Shown here in pieces: positions 1-8,640 of a DNA stretch of 64,000 nucleotides (the first letter of the stretch is position 1; each line of letters starts with the position of its first letter). The DNA is from Profundibacterium mesophilum KAUST100406-0324 (lineage in GTDB: Bacteria > Pseudomonadota > Alphaproteobacteria > Rhodobacterales > Rhodobacteraceae): NCBI RefSeq assembly GCF_009835145.1, contig NZ_APKE01000025.1:30569-94568 (forward strand), in the 5' to 3' direction. Made by a program: the position numbers and the translations under genes. The notes beneath the pieces were generated by a model that ran no database searches, was not told where the DNA came from, and was given only the letters and a program-made list of their open reading frames with translations.

Positions 1-128
1 TCGGCATCATAGAGCGGCATCCGCAGGTCGGCGACGAGGGAGGGGCCACCGAAGAGACGCGCCGCCTCCGCCAGCAGGGTGCGGTTCGTCGCCTCGCGGC
101 GCAGCGATCCCGATATGCACAGCAACAT
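1..128 (-). CDS. NAD(P)H-dependent FMN reductase family, N-terminal part
   Basis: Only the first 42 codons are inside the window; the rest lies beyond the left edge. The start is ATG at 128, preceded on the minus strand by a strong GGGGAGGAG ribosome binding site. The peptide begins MLLCISGSLRREATNRTLL, which is the flavodoxin-like first strand and phosphate-binding loop (GSLR, then N and T/S) of the NADPH-dependent FMN reductase / chromate-quinone reductase family. These are soluble flavoproteins that reduce FMN or quinones with NAD(P)H. The exact substrate cannot be told from this fragment. Confidence 0.75.
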   Translation of the reverse strand, partial: MLLCISGSLRREATNRTLLAEAARLFGGPSLVADLRMPLYDA

Positions 129-295
129 TGGCGCTCCTCCCCAGCCCAGTTCGGACCAACCTGGCCCAGTTCGGCCCCGGCCCGGCGAACCGATACCGTT
201 ATCTTGCTACGCGCAAGCGAGGGGCGGTGCAAACGCGGTCGGGGCCTTGGGCAAGAAGGCCCGCCGCCGGGGGCTTTCGGCCCCCGGACCCCCCG

Positions 296-320
296 AAGGT
301 ATTTGCCGCGAAGATGAGGA
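296..320 (+). repeat. Dispersed GGTATTT/CGAAGATGA intergenic motif, copy 1
   Basis: Reads AAGGTATTTGCCGCGAAGAT followed by GAGGA. It lies directly downstream of a GC-rich hairpin (CCGGGGG / CCCCCGG, about 268-288) and upstream of the hemolysin III gene. It matches three other intergenic copies in the window at 20327-20352 (minus), 24778-24802 and 30497-30522. Confidence 0.6.
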
Positions 321-372
321 AGGAGGCGTGCGCGGGGCTTGCACAGCTTCCGCCCGCGCCTATCTGCCTGTC

Positions 373-1017
373 ATGAAACCCGCACGTCTTCGCCGGGCGG
401 GATACAGTCTTGCCGAACGCCGCTCTGATTCGGTGATCCACGTTATCGGTGTCGGCGCGGCGCTGCTCGGCGTTCCCATCCTGATCATGGCCGTGATCTC
501 GGAGCGTGGCGATACGGCATCGCTGGTCGCGATCTCGATCTACGGGGCGAGCCTTCTCGCCATGCTGGGGTGCTCGGCCCTCTACAACACCCTCCCGGCC
601 CCGAACTGGCGCCCCGTCCTCAAGCGGATGGATCATTCGGCCATCTACATCAAGATCGCCGGTACCTTCACGCCCCTCGTCGCGCTGAGCGAGGTGCCCG
701 GGACGGGGCTTCTCATCGGGCTGTGGCTGGCGGCACTCGCCGGGGCAATGCTCAAGATCGCCTCTCCCGACCGGCTGCGCTGGCTGGGGCTGACGCTCTA
801 CCTGGGCATGGGATGGGGGGGCGTCGCGCTGGGCGGCGAGGTTTTCGGCGCGCTGAGCCCGGCGGCCTTCGCGATGGTGACCGCCGGCGGGCTTCTCTAC
901 ACCGCCGGGGTGGTCTTTTTCCTGTGGGAGGCGCTGCCGTTCCACTACACGATCTGGCATGTCTTCGTGCTCGCCGCGACGCTGCTCTTCTTCGGCGCGG
1001 TTCTTACCGAGATCTGA
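373..1017 (+). CDS. Hemolysin III / PAQR-type integral membrane protein
   Basis: 214-residue polytopic membrane protein of the HlyIII (YqfA/PAQR) family, with about seven hydrophobic segments. Family marks are visible: the first-helix His (DSVIHVIG), CSALYN after the second helix, MDHSAIY at the start of the third, and a final FHYTIWH motif whose histidines are thought to bind a metal. The cellular role of bacterial members is poorly defined; 'hemolysin' is historical. The start at 373 (MKPARLRRAGYSLAERR) gives the usual family length. A longer in-frame reading from 79 would add unrelated, intergenic-looking sequence. The Shine-Dalgarno sequence is weak. It converges with cobO. Confidence 0.85.
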   Translation: MKPARLRRAGYSLAERRSDSVIHVIGVGAALLGVPILIMAVISERGDTASLVAISIYGASLLAMLGCSALYNTLPAPNWRPVLKRMDHSAIYIKIAGTFTPLVALSEVPGTGLLIGLWLAALAGAMLKIASPDRLRWLGLTLYLGMGWGGVALGGEVFGALSPAAFAMVTAGGLLYTAGVVFFLWEALPFHYTIWHVFVLAATLLFFGAVLTEI

Positions 1018-1030
1018 GCCCGCCGGCGCG

Positions 1031-1651
1031 TCAGAACTCCACCCCGATCTGTGCCTTGATCCCCGAGCGGAACGGATGCTTGACCAGTTCCATCTCGGTT
1101 ACGAGATCGGCGATCTCGATCAGGGGTTCCTTGGCGTTGCGCCCGGTGAGCACGACATGGGTCATCTCGGGCTTCTCGTCGCGCAGGAAGGCCACGACCT
1201 CGGCGACATCGATATAGTCGTAGCGCAGGGCGATGTTGATCTCGTCGAGCAGGACCATGTGGTTGGCCGGATCGCGGATCAACTCCTTGGCCTTCTCCCA
1301 GGCCGCCTGCGCCATCTCGGTATCGCGGCTGCGGTCCTGCGTCTCCCAGGTGAAGCCCTCGCCCATCGTGTGAAACGCGCAGATGTCGGTGAAGCGCGAC
1401 AGGATGAGGTCGCGCTCGCCGGTGCTCATCCCGCCCTTGATGAACTGCACGACGGCGCATTGCATGTCATGGGCGATGCAGCGGAAGATCATCCCGAAAG
1501 CGGCCGAGCTTTTGCCCTTGCCCTTGCCGGTATGGACGATCACCAGCCCCTTCTCGTCGGTCTTGGTGGCCATGATCTTGTCGCGGGCGGCCTTCTTCTT
1601 GATCATCTTGGCCGCGTGGCGGTCGTCGTCCTGGGCGGGTTTGTCGGTCAT
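1031..1651 (-). CDS. cobO: CobO, corrinoid adenosyltransferase
   Basis: 206-residue cob(I)yrinic acid a,c-diamide adenosyltransferase of the CobO/CobA (BtuR) family, which transfers the 5'-deoxyadenosyl group of ATP to Co(I) corrinoids. The unusual P-loop GKGKGKSS is at residues 42-49, and the Walker B-like LLDEIN and VVLTGRNA motifs follow. The length is standard. An AAAGGAG Shine-Dalgarno lies just upstream. It is downstream of cobN in a leftward run, so cobalt chelation and adenosylation are encoded together. A second, unrelated adenosyltransferase (PduO type) is encoded at 56948-57520. Confidence 0.95.
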   Translation of the reverse strand: MTDKPAQDDDRHAAKMIKKKAARDKIMATKTDEKGLVIVHTGKGKGKSSAAFGMIFRCIAHDMQCAVVQFIKGGMSTGERDLILSRFTDICAFHTMGEGFTWETQDRSRDTEMAQAAWEKAKELIRDPANHMVLLDEINIALRYDYIDVAEVVAFLRDEKPEMTHVVLTGRNAKEPLIEIADLVTEMELVKHPFRSGIKAQIGVEF

Positions 1652-1743
1652 CGAGGGCTCCTTTGTTCAGGCGGCATGGTGGGGGCAACGCGGCGCCGGG
1701 GCAAGATGCGCGGCAGGGCCGGGGGCGGCGGCGTGCCGATGGC

Positions 1744-4700
1744 TCATCGGCTGGCCGCCGCGCCGCCCAGCGCGTCGATCAGGCCGCGCGCCGAGTTCGA
1801 GCGCGGGGTCCACAGGCCCCGCTCGATCGCCTCTCCCAACCGCTCCGCGATCTCGCGCAGCGCGGGCGCGTTATGCTCGTTGATGAACTCCCGCGTCTCC
1901 TCGTCCTCGAGGAACGCCGCGTGCACCGCGTCGAAATGCGCATTGCGCACGGCGCCGGTCGTGGCGGCGAAGGCGAAGAGGTAATCAACCGTCGCCGCGA
2001 TCTCGAACGCGCCCTTGTAGCCGTGGCGCTTCACCCCCGCGATCCACTTGGGATTGACCACGCGCGCGCGCACCACGCGGGCGATCTCCTCGTCGAGGGT
2101 GCGGATCACCGGGCGCTCGGGGCGCGAATGGTCGTTGTGATAGATCGGACGGTCGCGTCCCTGCAAGGTTGCCACCGCCGCCGCCGCGCCGCCTTCGAAC
2201 TGGTAGTAGTCGTCACTGTCCAGAAGGTCGTGCTCGCGGTTGTCCTGGTTCTGCACGATCGCCTCGGCGTCGCGCAGCCGCGCCTCGAAGCCCGCGCGGT
2301 CGGAACGGCCCTCTTCGCCCGCGCCGTAGGCATAGCTGCCCCAGGTGAGGTAGGCCTCGGCGAGGTCCTCCTTTTCGGACCAGAGCCGCTCGTCGATCAG
2401 CGCCTGCAGCCCCGCGCCGTAAGCGCCGGGCCTGGAGCCGAAGACCCGCGCGCCCGGCCCCTCGGCGGCAGCGCGCGCCGCGGCGGGATTGACCTCTTCG
2501 GGCTCGTCGAGCGCCATCACCGCCCGCGCCGCCGAATCCACGAGGGCGATCAGTTGCGGGAAGGCGTCGCGAAAGAAGCCCGAGACCCGCAAGGTGACAT
2601 CGACCCGTGGCCGGCCGAGCGCGGTATGGGGAATGATCTCGAAGCCGGTGACGCGCCGGTTGGCCGCGTCCCATGTCGGCTTGACCCCCATCAGGGCGAG
2701 GCATTGCGCGATGTCATCGCCCCCGGTGCGCATGTTCGCGGTGCCCCAGGCGGTGAGCAGCAATGCGCGGGGCCAGTCCCCCTCGGTCTGCAGGTGCCGC
2801 TCGATCAGCAGGTTGGCCGATTTCCACCCGAGCGCCCAGGCGGTCGGGGTGGGCACGGCGCGGCTGTCCACCGAGAAGAAATTGCGTCCCGTCGGCAGCA
2901 CGTCGAGCCGGCCGCGCGTCGGCGCGCCCGAGGGCGCCGGCGCCACGAAGCGGCCCGAGAGCGCGGTCAGAAGCCCTTCGGCCTCCGCCGGGCCGCAGGC
3001 GCGCAAGGTGGGGCGGACGTGATCGCGCGCGGCGGTCAGAACGGCGGCGCTGGCCGCGCCGGGCGGCGCGAGGCCCGGATCGTCGAGCAGCCGCGCGGCG
3101 AGGGCTTCGAGCCGCTCGACGGTATCGCCGTGGCTGCGCCAGGTATCCCCGGATGCGAGCGCGCCCGGTCGCGGGCCATCCCAGGGCGCGGCCATGTCGC
3201 AATCGAGCGGATCGAAGCCAAGCTCCAGATCGGCGGCCAGCGCCCGCGGCAGCGACGCATCGCTGCCCGTCCCGTTACCGCGCGGCACCCGCAGCAGGGC
3301 TTGCAGCAGATCGCGCTCCTGCACCCCTTCGGGGCTCTGTCCGAAGATATGGAGGCCGTCGCGGATCTGCGCCTCCTTCAGCTCGCACAGATAGGCGTCG
3401 AGCTTGGCCAGATCGCCCTCGGCGTCGCTGCCCTTCATTCCCGCATCCACGTCCAGCCCGCTGCGCGCGGCCAGGTCGAGGATCTCGCCGCGCAGATGGG
3501 CGATGCGGCGCGGATCGATGCCGGCCGCCTCGTAATACTCGTCCACGAGCCCTTCGAGATCGCGCAAGGGCCCGTAGCTTTCGGCGCGCGTCAGCGGCGG
3601 CGTGAGATGGTCGATGATGACTGCCTGCGTCCGCCTCTTGGCCTGCGTCCCCTCGCCGGGATCGTTGACGATGAAGGGGTAGATATGGGGCATCGGGCCC
3701 AGCACCGCCTCGGGCAGGCAGTCCTGCGACAGGGCCAGGGCCTTGCCGGGGAGCCATTCGAGATTGCCGTGCTTGCCCATGTGGACGATCGCATCGGCGC
3801 CGAATGCGTGGCGCAGCCAGAAATAGAAGGCCAGATAGTTGTGCGGCGGCACGAGGTCGGGGGAATGGTAGGTCTCGGTCGGATCGATGTTGTAGCCGCG
3901 CGCGGGCTGCACGCCGATCACCACGTTGCCGTATTCGAGAACCGACAGCTTGAACCGCCCCGTCTCGTCATCCCCCTCGAAGAACACGTCCTCGTGCGGC
4001 TGCCCCCAGCGCTCCTCGATCCTGGAGCGCAACTCCCAGGAAAGCGTGCCATAGGCCGCCTTGTAGGTGGCGAGCGGCAGGGTGACGCCGCCGCGGCGCT
4101 CGGCCCGGTCGGTCAGCCAGTTGGTCGGCCCCGACAGGATCGCCTGCATCAGGGCATCGGACGTTTCGGGGATGCCGTGCAGCGTATGCCCCGCCTCCTT
4201 GAGCCGTTTGAGCACCCCGACCGTGGCGGCAGGCGTGTCGAGCCCGACCCCGTTGGCCAGGCGTCCGTCCTTGTTGGGATAGTTGGCCAGCACCAGCGCG
4301 ACGCGCCGCCGCTCGGGCGTGCTGGCGCGCAGCCGTGCCCAGCCTTCCGCGAGGCGGGCCACGAAGTCGATCCGGTCGCCGCGCGCCCTGTAGGCGGCAA
4401 TGGGGCATTGCGTCGCCTCGTCGTAGAAGGCCTCGCCCTTGAAGCTGATCGCACGGGACAGGATGCGCCCGTCGATTTCCGGCAGAGCCACGTTCATCGC
4501 GATGTCGCGCGCCGACAGGCCCGAGGCGCGCTCCTCCCAGTCGGCCTCGGAGGAGGCGGCGAGCACGACCTGCAGGACCGGCGCTCCCGCCGCTTCGGGC
4601 GCGGCGAGCGGATTGCCGGCGCCTTCGCCGGGATAAGGGCTTCCGGCGCTGAAACTCGTCATGTTGAGGATCACCGAAGGGGGTGATTGCTCGAAGAGCG

Positions 4701-5451
4701 CGGTGAGCGTGGCCGCCGAGACCGGATCCTTGAGAGAGGCCACGAAGACGGGCATCGGGTTCAGACCGCGGCGCAGCAGCGCCCGGACCATGCGGTTGAT
4801 CGGGTTGAGCCCGGCGCCCTGCACGAGCGCGCGGTAGAAGACGACCGGCACCACGGGGGCACCCTCGTGCCAGTGCGACCGCAGATCGTCCAGGCCCACG
4901 GATGGCGATCCGGGCCAGTAGAGCCCGGCGCGCAGGAGCGGGCGCGCGCCCTCGGGACGTGCGGTGCCGTCCAGCATGGCACGCGCATGGCGCAGGAAAT
5001 TGGCGCTGTTGGCCTCGCCCCCCTCGATCAGGTAGCCCCAGAGCGCGTCGTAATCGGCATCGCTGACCGTGGAGAGGCCGCGCAGGTCGGGATCGGGGCG
5101 GTCGTCGCCGGGCAGGGCGGCGAAGGGGATGCCGGCGGCATGCAGATGGGCGGCGTATTGCTCGAGCCCGTAGCGCCAGTAGCCCGCGCCGCCCAGGATC
5201 CGGGCCACGACCATGCGCGATCTGGATGCGCAATCGGCAAGGTGCAGATCGACTGACATCGGATGGCGCAGGTGCAGCAGGCTCGTCAGGCGCAGCGTCG
5301 GCGGCGTCTCCATCTCGGCGCGCGCGGCGCTCAGCGCCGCAAGCTCGGTATCGGCGGCGGAGATCACCACCAGGTCGGCGGGGCTCTGTCCCGGATCGAC
5401 GGGGTCCGTGCCATCGTCGATGGCGCCCGGTGTCGCGGCGAGAAGGTGCAT
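1744..5451 (-). CDS. cobN: CobN, cobaltochelatase large subunit
   Basis: 1235 residues, the normal size for CobN. This is the large, BchH/ChlH-like subunit of the aerobic ATP-dependent cobaltochelatase that inserts Co2+ into hydrogenobyrinic acid a,c-diamide together with CobS and CobT, which are not in this window. Characteristic stretches include GHMGKHGNLEWLPGK-type sequence (here VHMGKHGNLEWLPGKALAL), PHIYPFIVNDPGEGTQAKRR, and the C-terminal SDDYYQFEGG and GYKGAFEIAATVDYL. It sits between a GNAT gene (46 bp upstream) and cobO (92 bp downstream), all leftward. The long open frames on the opposite strand are codon-bias shadows. Confidence 0.96.
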   Translation of the reverse strand: MHLLAATPGAIDDGTDPVDPGQSPADLVVISAADTELAALSAARAEMETPPTLRLTSLLHLRHPMSVDLHLADCASRSRMVVARILGGAGYWRYGLEQYAAHLHAAGIPFAALPGDDRPDPDLRGLSTVSDADYDALWGYLIEGGEANSANFLRHARAMLDGTARPEGARPLLRAGLYWPGSPSVGLDDLRSHWHEGAPVVPVVFYRALVQGAGLNPINRMVRALLRRGLNPMPVFVASLKDPVSAATLTALFEQSPPSVILNMTSFSAGSPYPGEGAGNPLAAPEAAGAPVLQVVLAASSEADWEERASGLSARDIAMNVALPEIDGRILSRAISFKGEAFYDEATQCPIAAYRARGDRIDFVARLAEGWARLRASTPERRRVALVLANYPNKDGRLANGVGLDTPAATVGVLKRLKEAGHTLHGIPETSDALMQAILSGPTNWLTDRAERRGGVTLPLATYKAAYGTLSWELRSRIEERWGQPHEDVFFEGDDETGRFKLSVLEYGNVVIGVQPARGYNIDPTETYHSPDLVPPHNYLAFYFWLRHAFGADAIVHMGKHGNLEWLPGKALALSQDCLPEAVLGPMPHIYPFIVNDPGEGTQAKRRTQAVIIDHLTPPLTRAESYGPLRDLEGLVDEYYEAAGIDPRRIAHLRGEILDLAARSGLDVDAGMKGSDAEGDLAKLDAYLCELKEAQIRDGLHIFGQSPEGVQERDLLQALLRVPRGNGTGSDASLPRALAADLELGFDPLDCDMAAPWDGPRPGALASGDTWRSHGDTVERLEALAARLLDDPGLAPPGAASAAVLTAARDHVRPTLRACGPAEAEGLLTALSGRFVAPAPSGAPTRGRLDVLPTGRNFFSVDSRAVPTPTAWALGWKSANLLIERHLQTEGDWPRALLLTAWGTANMRTGGDDIAQCLALMGVKPTWDAANRRVTGFEIIPHTALGRPRVDVTLRVSGFFRDAFPQLIALVDSAARAVMALDEPEEVNPAAARAAAEGPGARVFGSRPGAYGAGLQALIDERLWSEKEDLAEAYLTWGSYAYGAGEEGRSDRAGFEARLRDAEAIVQNQDNREHDLLDSDDYYQFEGGAAAAVATLQGRDRPIYHNDHSRPERPVIRTLDEEIARVVRARVVNPKWIAGVKRHGYKGAFEIAATVDYLFAFAATTGAVRNAHFDAVHAAFLEDEETREFINEHNAPALREIAERLGEAIERGLWTPRSNSARGLIDALGGAAASR

Positions 5452-5497
5452 ATGGGCTCTCCTGGGAAATCTAGGTTGCGCCGGCGATCGCGTCGCC

Positions 5498-5992
5498 TCA
5501 GCGGGTCAGCCTCTTGTGCATGAAGACACTGGACGGGCCGGCGACATAGGTGCCGAAGGGCGGGCAGGGGATGAAGCCGGCGCGCTCGTAGAGGCGGATC
5601 GCCGGGCCCAGCGCATCGCCGGTTTCAAGGCCCAGCCAGCGATGCCCCCGCGCCAGCGCCTCGGCCTCGAGCCGGGCCAGAAGCGCCGCGCCCACGCCGC
5701 TTCCACGTGCCTCGGGCGCGGTGAACATCGCCTTGATCTCGGCGCCTTGCATGCGCGGATCGGCCTCCGGCAACCCTTGCGGCGCGAGCGGGGCCAACGC
5801 GCCCGTGCCCAGCACCGTGCCATCGGCCCCGCGTGCCACGAGGAAGACGATCTCCGGCCCGGCCAGCGCCTCCGGGCCGAGATAGTGGTTGTCCTCAACG
5901 GGAAAGAGCGCATCCATCAGCGCCCGGCTTTCGGCCAGCAGCGCCGCGATCTCGGGACTGCGGGGATCGCCGGGCGTGATGGAAGGGCTCAT
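5498..5992 (-). CDS. GNAT-family N-acetyltransferase inside the cob cluster
   Basis: 164-residue single-domain GNAT protein. The acetyl-CoA pyrophosphate-binding loop is visible as RGSGVGAALL at residues 96-105, after the beta strand AEIKAMFTA, followed by the GHRWLGLETG and AIRLYERAGF motifs usual in the family. The acceptor substrate is unknown. Its ATG overlaps the TGA of cobW by four bases (ATGA) and its stop is 46 bp before cobN, so it is almost certainly cotranscribed and translationally coupled with cobW. I know of no acetylation step in cobalamin synthesis, so this may be a passenger or an accessory gene. Confidence 0.88.
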   Translation of the reverse strand: MSPSITPGDPRSPEIAALLAESRALMDALFPVEDNHYLGPEALAGPEIVFLVARGADGTVLGTGALAPLAPQGLPEADPRMQGAEIKAMFTAPEARGSGVGAALLARLEAEALARGHRWLGLETGDALGPAIRLYERAGFIPCPPFGTYVAGPSSVFMHKRLTR

Positions 5993-7095
5993 GCGCGCAG
6001 GGCCGTCTCGATCGCCGCACGGTCGAGGCCGGACGCACCGATCACCACGAGCCGCGTCTCGCGCGTGGCATCGGACCCGAAGGGACGGTCGTAATGGCTG
6101 TCGGTGCGCGGGCCGACGGCCTGGATGGTCAGGCGCATCGGCTTGCCGGCCACGGCGGCGAACCCCTTGAGGCGCAGGATGCCGTGATCCTTGATGGTCT
6201 GGCCGACCCGCGCGAGGAAATCGGCCGGATCGGCGATCTCGCCGCGCGAGACGACGAAGCTCTCGAAAGCGTCGTGCCCGTGATCGTGCCCGTGCTCATG
6301 CCCGTGCCCATGATCGTGGTCATGCTCATGGTCTTCGTGGTGATGGTCATGCCCATGACCCTCCCCGTGGGTGTGGTGCAGCTCGCCGCGGGCGGCCATG
6401 TCCCGCTCGGCGGCGGCGCCGCGGCCCAGGAGCACCTCGATGGGCAGCGCGCCCTGGCTGGCACGGACGATCTGCACGCCGTCGCGGCTGCCTTCACGAA
6501 GCTCGGCGGCGAGGCGGTCGGCCTCCTCGACGCTCAGAAGGTCGCTCTTGTTGACGACGATCATGTCGGCGCAGGCCAGCTGATCCTCGAAAAGCTCCGA
6601 CAGGGGCGTTTCGTGATCGAGCGTGTCATCGGCGCGGCGCTGGGCCTCGATCGCGGCAAGGTCATGGGCGAACTGTCCGTCGGCGGCGGCCTTGCCATCG
6701 ACCACGGTCACGACCCCGTCCACGGTGACTTGGCCCGCGATCTCGGGCCATCCGAAGGCCCGCACCAACGGCTGCGGCAAGGCCAGGCCGGATGTCTCGA
6801 TCACGATGTGATCGGGCCGGTTCTCACGCGCGAGCAGGGCCTTCAATGTCGGAATGAAATCCTCGGCCACGGTGCAGCAGATGCAGCCATTGCTCAGCTC
6901 GACGATGTCCTCCTCCGAGCAGCTCTCCTCGCCGCAGCCCTTGAGGATCTCGCCATCCACGCCCAGGTCGCCGAACTCGTTGATCACGAGCGCGATGCGC
7001 CGTCCTTCGGCATTGGCCAGCATGTGCCTGATGAGGGTGGTCTTGCCGGCGCCGAGGAAGCCGGTGACGATGGTTGCGGGGATCTTTGCGCTCAT
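5989..7095 (-). CDS. cobW: CobW, metal-chaperone GTPase of the cobalamin cluster
   Basis: 368-residue COG0523 G3E GTPase. The P-loop GFLGAGKTT is at residues 12-20, the metal-binding motif GCICC at 70-74 and the NKSD G4 motif at about 182-185. A long His/Asp-rich tract occupies residues 240-275, before the CobW C-terminal domain. CobW is thought to deliver cobalt to CobN using GTP. The gene heads the leftward cobW-GNAT-cobN-cobO run and is divergent from a DUF1636 gene across only 50 bp. A GGAG Shine-Dalgarno precedes the ATG. The His tract probably buffers or stores metal. Confidence 0.95.
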   Translation of the reverse strand: MSAKIPATIVTGFLGAGKTTLIRHMLANAEGRRIALVINEFGDLGVDGEILKGCGEESCSEEDIVELSNGCICCTVAEDFIPTLKALLARENRPDHIVIETSGLALPQPLVRAFGWPEIAGQVTVDGVVTVVDGKAAADGQFAHDLAAIEAQRRADDTLDHETPLSELFEDQLACADMIVVNKSDLLSVEEADRLAAELREGSRDGVQIVRASQGALPIEVLLGRGAAAERDMAARGELHHTHGEGHGHDHHHEDHEHDHDHGHGHEHGHDHGHDAFESFVVSRGEIADPADFLARVGQTIKDHGILRLKGFAAVAGKPMRLTIQAVGPRTDSHYDRPFGSDATRETRLVVIGASGLDRAAIETALRA

Positions 7096-7145
7096 GTCGA
7101 ACTCCGGTAGGAGGTGTGTGATCGGACCGATGAAAGGCCCTTGTC

Positions 7146-7490
7146 ATGTCGAAGCCGGCCGGATGGCAGCTGGTGGTGTGCCGCGGTTGCGCCGGGGACG
7201 CCGAGGCGCTTGCGCAAGCTCTGGCCGATCTGCGCCCCGGTGTCGAGGTGGTGCAGGCCGCCTGCCTGTCGGTCTGCGCGGCGCCGGTGACGCTTGCCGC
7301 GCAAGGGGCGGGGCGGGCGACATACGTGTTCTCGGGCCTTGGAACGGGCGATCTCGAAGACCTGTCGGCCTTCGCCGAGGCCTACGAGGCGGCGCCGCGC
7401 GGCTGGATCGCGGATGCGCGCCCGCTCGGGCGATTGCGCTTTCGCCTCGTCACGCGGGTGCCGGCGCTCAGAACCGCCGGGGCGGGCTGA
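7146..7490 (+). CDS. DUF1636 small putative metal-binding protein (copy 1)
   Basis: 114-residue soluble protein of the DUF1636 (COG5469) family, repeatedly found next to cobalamin genes. Cysteines at residues 12, 15, 40 and 44 form a CxxC...CxxxC arrangement reminiscent of thioredoxin-like [2Fe-2S] ferredoxins, so an iron-sulfur or cobalt-binding role is plausible but unproven. It is transcribed divergently from cobW and convergently with cbtA. A second family member is encoded at 16614-17039 with an extra Cys. The ribosome binding site is weak. Confidence 0.8.
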   Translation: MSKPAGWQLVVCRGCAGDAEALAQALADLRPGVEVVQAACLSVCAAPVTLAAQGAGRATYVFSGLGTGDLEDLSAFAEAYEAAPRGWIADARPLGRLRFRLVTRVPALRTAGAG

Positions 7491-7518
7491 TCGAATGGGC
7501 GCGGGCCGGGGCACCGGC

Positions 7519-8205
7519 TCACCCGTCCCGCGCCATCGAGGCCGCGCGGCCCAGAAGCGTGCCCAGCAAGACCCAGGCGGCAAGGCCGATGGCGAGGGCC
7601 CGCGCGGCGAAGAGACTGGAGAGCTCGGGCGGCACGGGGCCGATGAAGCCCTGCGGCACCGGTGCCCCCCACAGATGCGGCAGGAGAACGAGCGCGGCGC
7701 CGGCGGCCTTCATGCCAATCCTCCCCGCCAGCCCGATCAGCGCCAGCCCGGCGGCGCTCAGGGCCACCGTGGCGCTCCACCAGAGTTGCCGCGTCTCCAT
7801 CGCCGCCGATGCGACACCCGGCACCTCGGGCGGCAGGCCGAAGGCTGGTGCCAGCTGGACCGCGACAAAGCCCGACAGGCCCCATAGCGCGCCCGCACCG
7901 GCGCCCCGCGGCCCCGCGCCATACTCGGCCGCAAGCGCCATCGCCGCACCCAGAAGCGCGCCGTAGCCGCAATAGATCAGCACCATGAACAGCGCCGTCA
8001 TCGCATCGCGCAGCGGCGTGATGGAAAAACCGGGTCCGGCCTCCGGTCCCGGGCTCGACAGATCGGCGAAATGCTCCAGCACGCCGGTCTCGTAGAGCTC
8101 GGCATGCAGGAGGAGCGGTTGCAGGAAGGCGAAATGCAGCGCCACCGCGAGAAGCCCCGCGACGGTGCCGGAGATCAGCGCGCCGGCCAGAATGTTGCGG
8201 AACAT
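7519..8205 (-). CDS. cbtA: CbtA, predicted cobalt transporter subunit
   Basis: 228-residue polytopic membrane protein of the CbtA family, predicted to import cobalt together with CbtB. The start is ATG at 8205 (MFRNILAGALISGTVAGLL), just 4 bp after the cbtB stop. The in-frame sequence upstream of it overlaps cbtB and is not coding here. About five to six hydrophobic helices are visible, with a conserved His in the first (ALHFAFLQPLLLHAE). The pair is controlled by the cobalamin riboswitch upstream of cbtB, which ties the protein to B12 supply. Confidence 0.9.
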   Translation of the reverse strand: MFRNILAGALISGTVAGLLAVALHFAFLQPLLLHAELYETGVLEHFADLSSPGPEAGPGFSITPLRDAMTALFMVLIYCGYGALLGAAMALAAEYGAGPRGAGAGALWGLSGFVAVQLAPAFGLPPEVPGVASAAMETRQLWWSATVALSAAGLALIGLAGRIGMKAAGAALVLLPHLWGAPVPQGFIGPVPPELSSLFAARALAIGLAAWVLLGTLLGRAASMARDG

Positions 8206-8209
8206 CGCG

Positions 8210-8398
8210 TCAGTGGCAGGGGAAGCCGGTCGCGTGGCGCACATCGTGGGCCGCGTCATGCAGGCTCGCGGCCTGCAGGTTGCCCGCAACCCCGACGATC
8301 CCGAGGCCGATCACGGCCAGGGACAGGATCGCCATATGGCGAAGGGCCCGTCCGGAGAGGGGCGCGGCGAGGGTCATGCGGCGGGTCAGTTCGGTCAT
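8210..8398 (-). CDS. cbtB: CbtB, small cobalt-transporter subunit
   Basis: 62-residue protein with one transmembrane helix (about residues 20-42) and the diagnostic CbtB tail HDAAHDVRHATGFPCH at the C terminus, whose His/Cys residues probably bind cobalt. The start is the ATG at 8398; the in-frame open sequence further upstream is riboswitch RNA, not protein. It is the first gene of the cbtBA unit, with cbtA following after 4 bp. Expression is expected to fall when adenosylcobalamin is plentiful. Confidence 0.92.
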   Translation of the reverse strand: MTELTRRMTLAAPLSGRALRHMAILSLAVIGLGIVGVAGNLQAASLHDAAHDVRHATGFPCH

Positions 8399-8446
8399 GT
8401 TGTCGTCTCCTTGGCCGTCATCCCCGACGGCTGGCTGCACTGGCGC

Positions 8447-8640
8447 ATGGCAGGTCTCCTGGCTCGCGGGTCGCAGCGTGGCACCGGCCTTCCCGGCCCG
8501 GGGGCCAGTGGCATCGTCGGCGCACGCTCGCCGCTGACAGTCGCGGGGGCGGCTGCGGAATTGGGCCTCCGGTCTGGATCTGCCCGCACCGCATTCCCTT
8601 TTCATCCCGGGCGCTTTGCGCCATGGACAGGGAACCATGC
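8447..8640 (-). promoter_or_regulatory. Cobalamin riboswitch controlling cbtBA
   Basis: Read on the minus strand, the hallmarks occur in order: GGTTCCC near the 5' end, an AAAAGGGAATGCGGTG segment, CCGCAGCCGCCCCCGCGACTG, then a CCACTGG block, and the B12 box GCCAGGAGACCTGCC at 8463-8449. This matches the AdoCbl riboswitch consensus closely. Its 3' end is about 50 nt before the cbtB start, so the regulated hairpin probably masks the cbtB ribosome binding site. It is the only B12 riboswitch I could identify in the window. Confidence 0.93.

Noticed and set aside
79..372. N-terminal extension of the hemolysin III protein
   Set aside because: It runs through intergenic DNA with a hairpin and the dispersed repeat; the family starts at the residue chosen.
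1663..4686. A 1007-codon open frame antisense to cobN
   Set aside because: It mirrors cobN codon bias (GC at third positions), its translation is Arg/Gly/Ala/Pro-rich without any family motif, and cobN itself is unmistakable.
8399..8638. In-frame upstream extension of cbtB
   Set aside because: The sequence is explained by the cobalamin riboswitch; the 62-residue form is the normal CbtB length.
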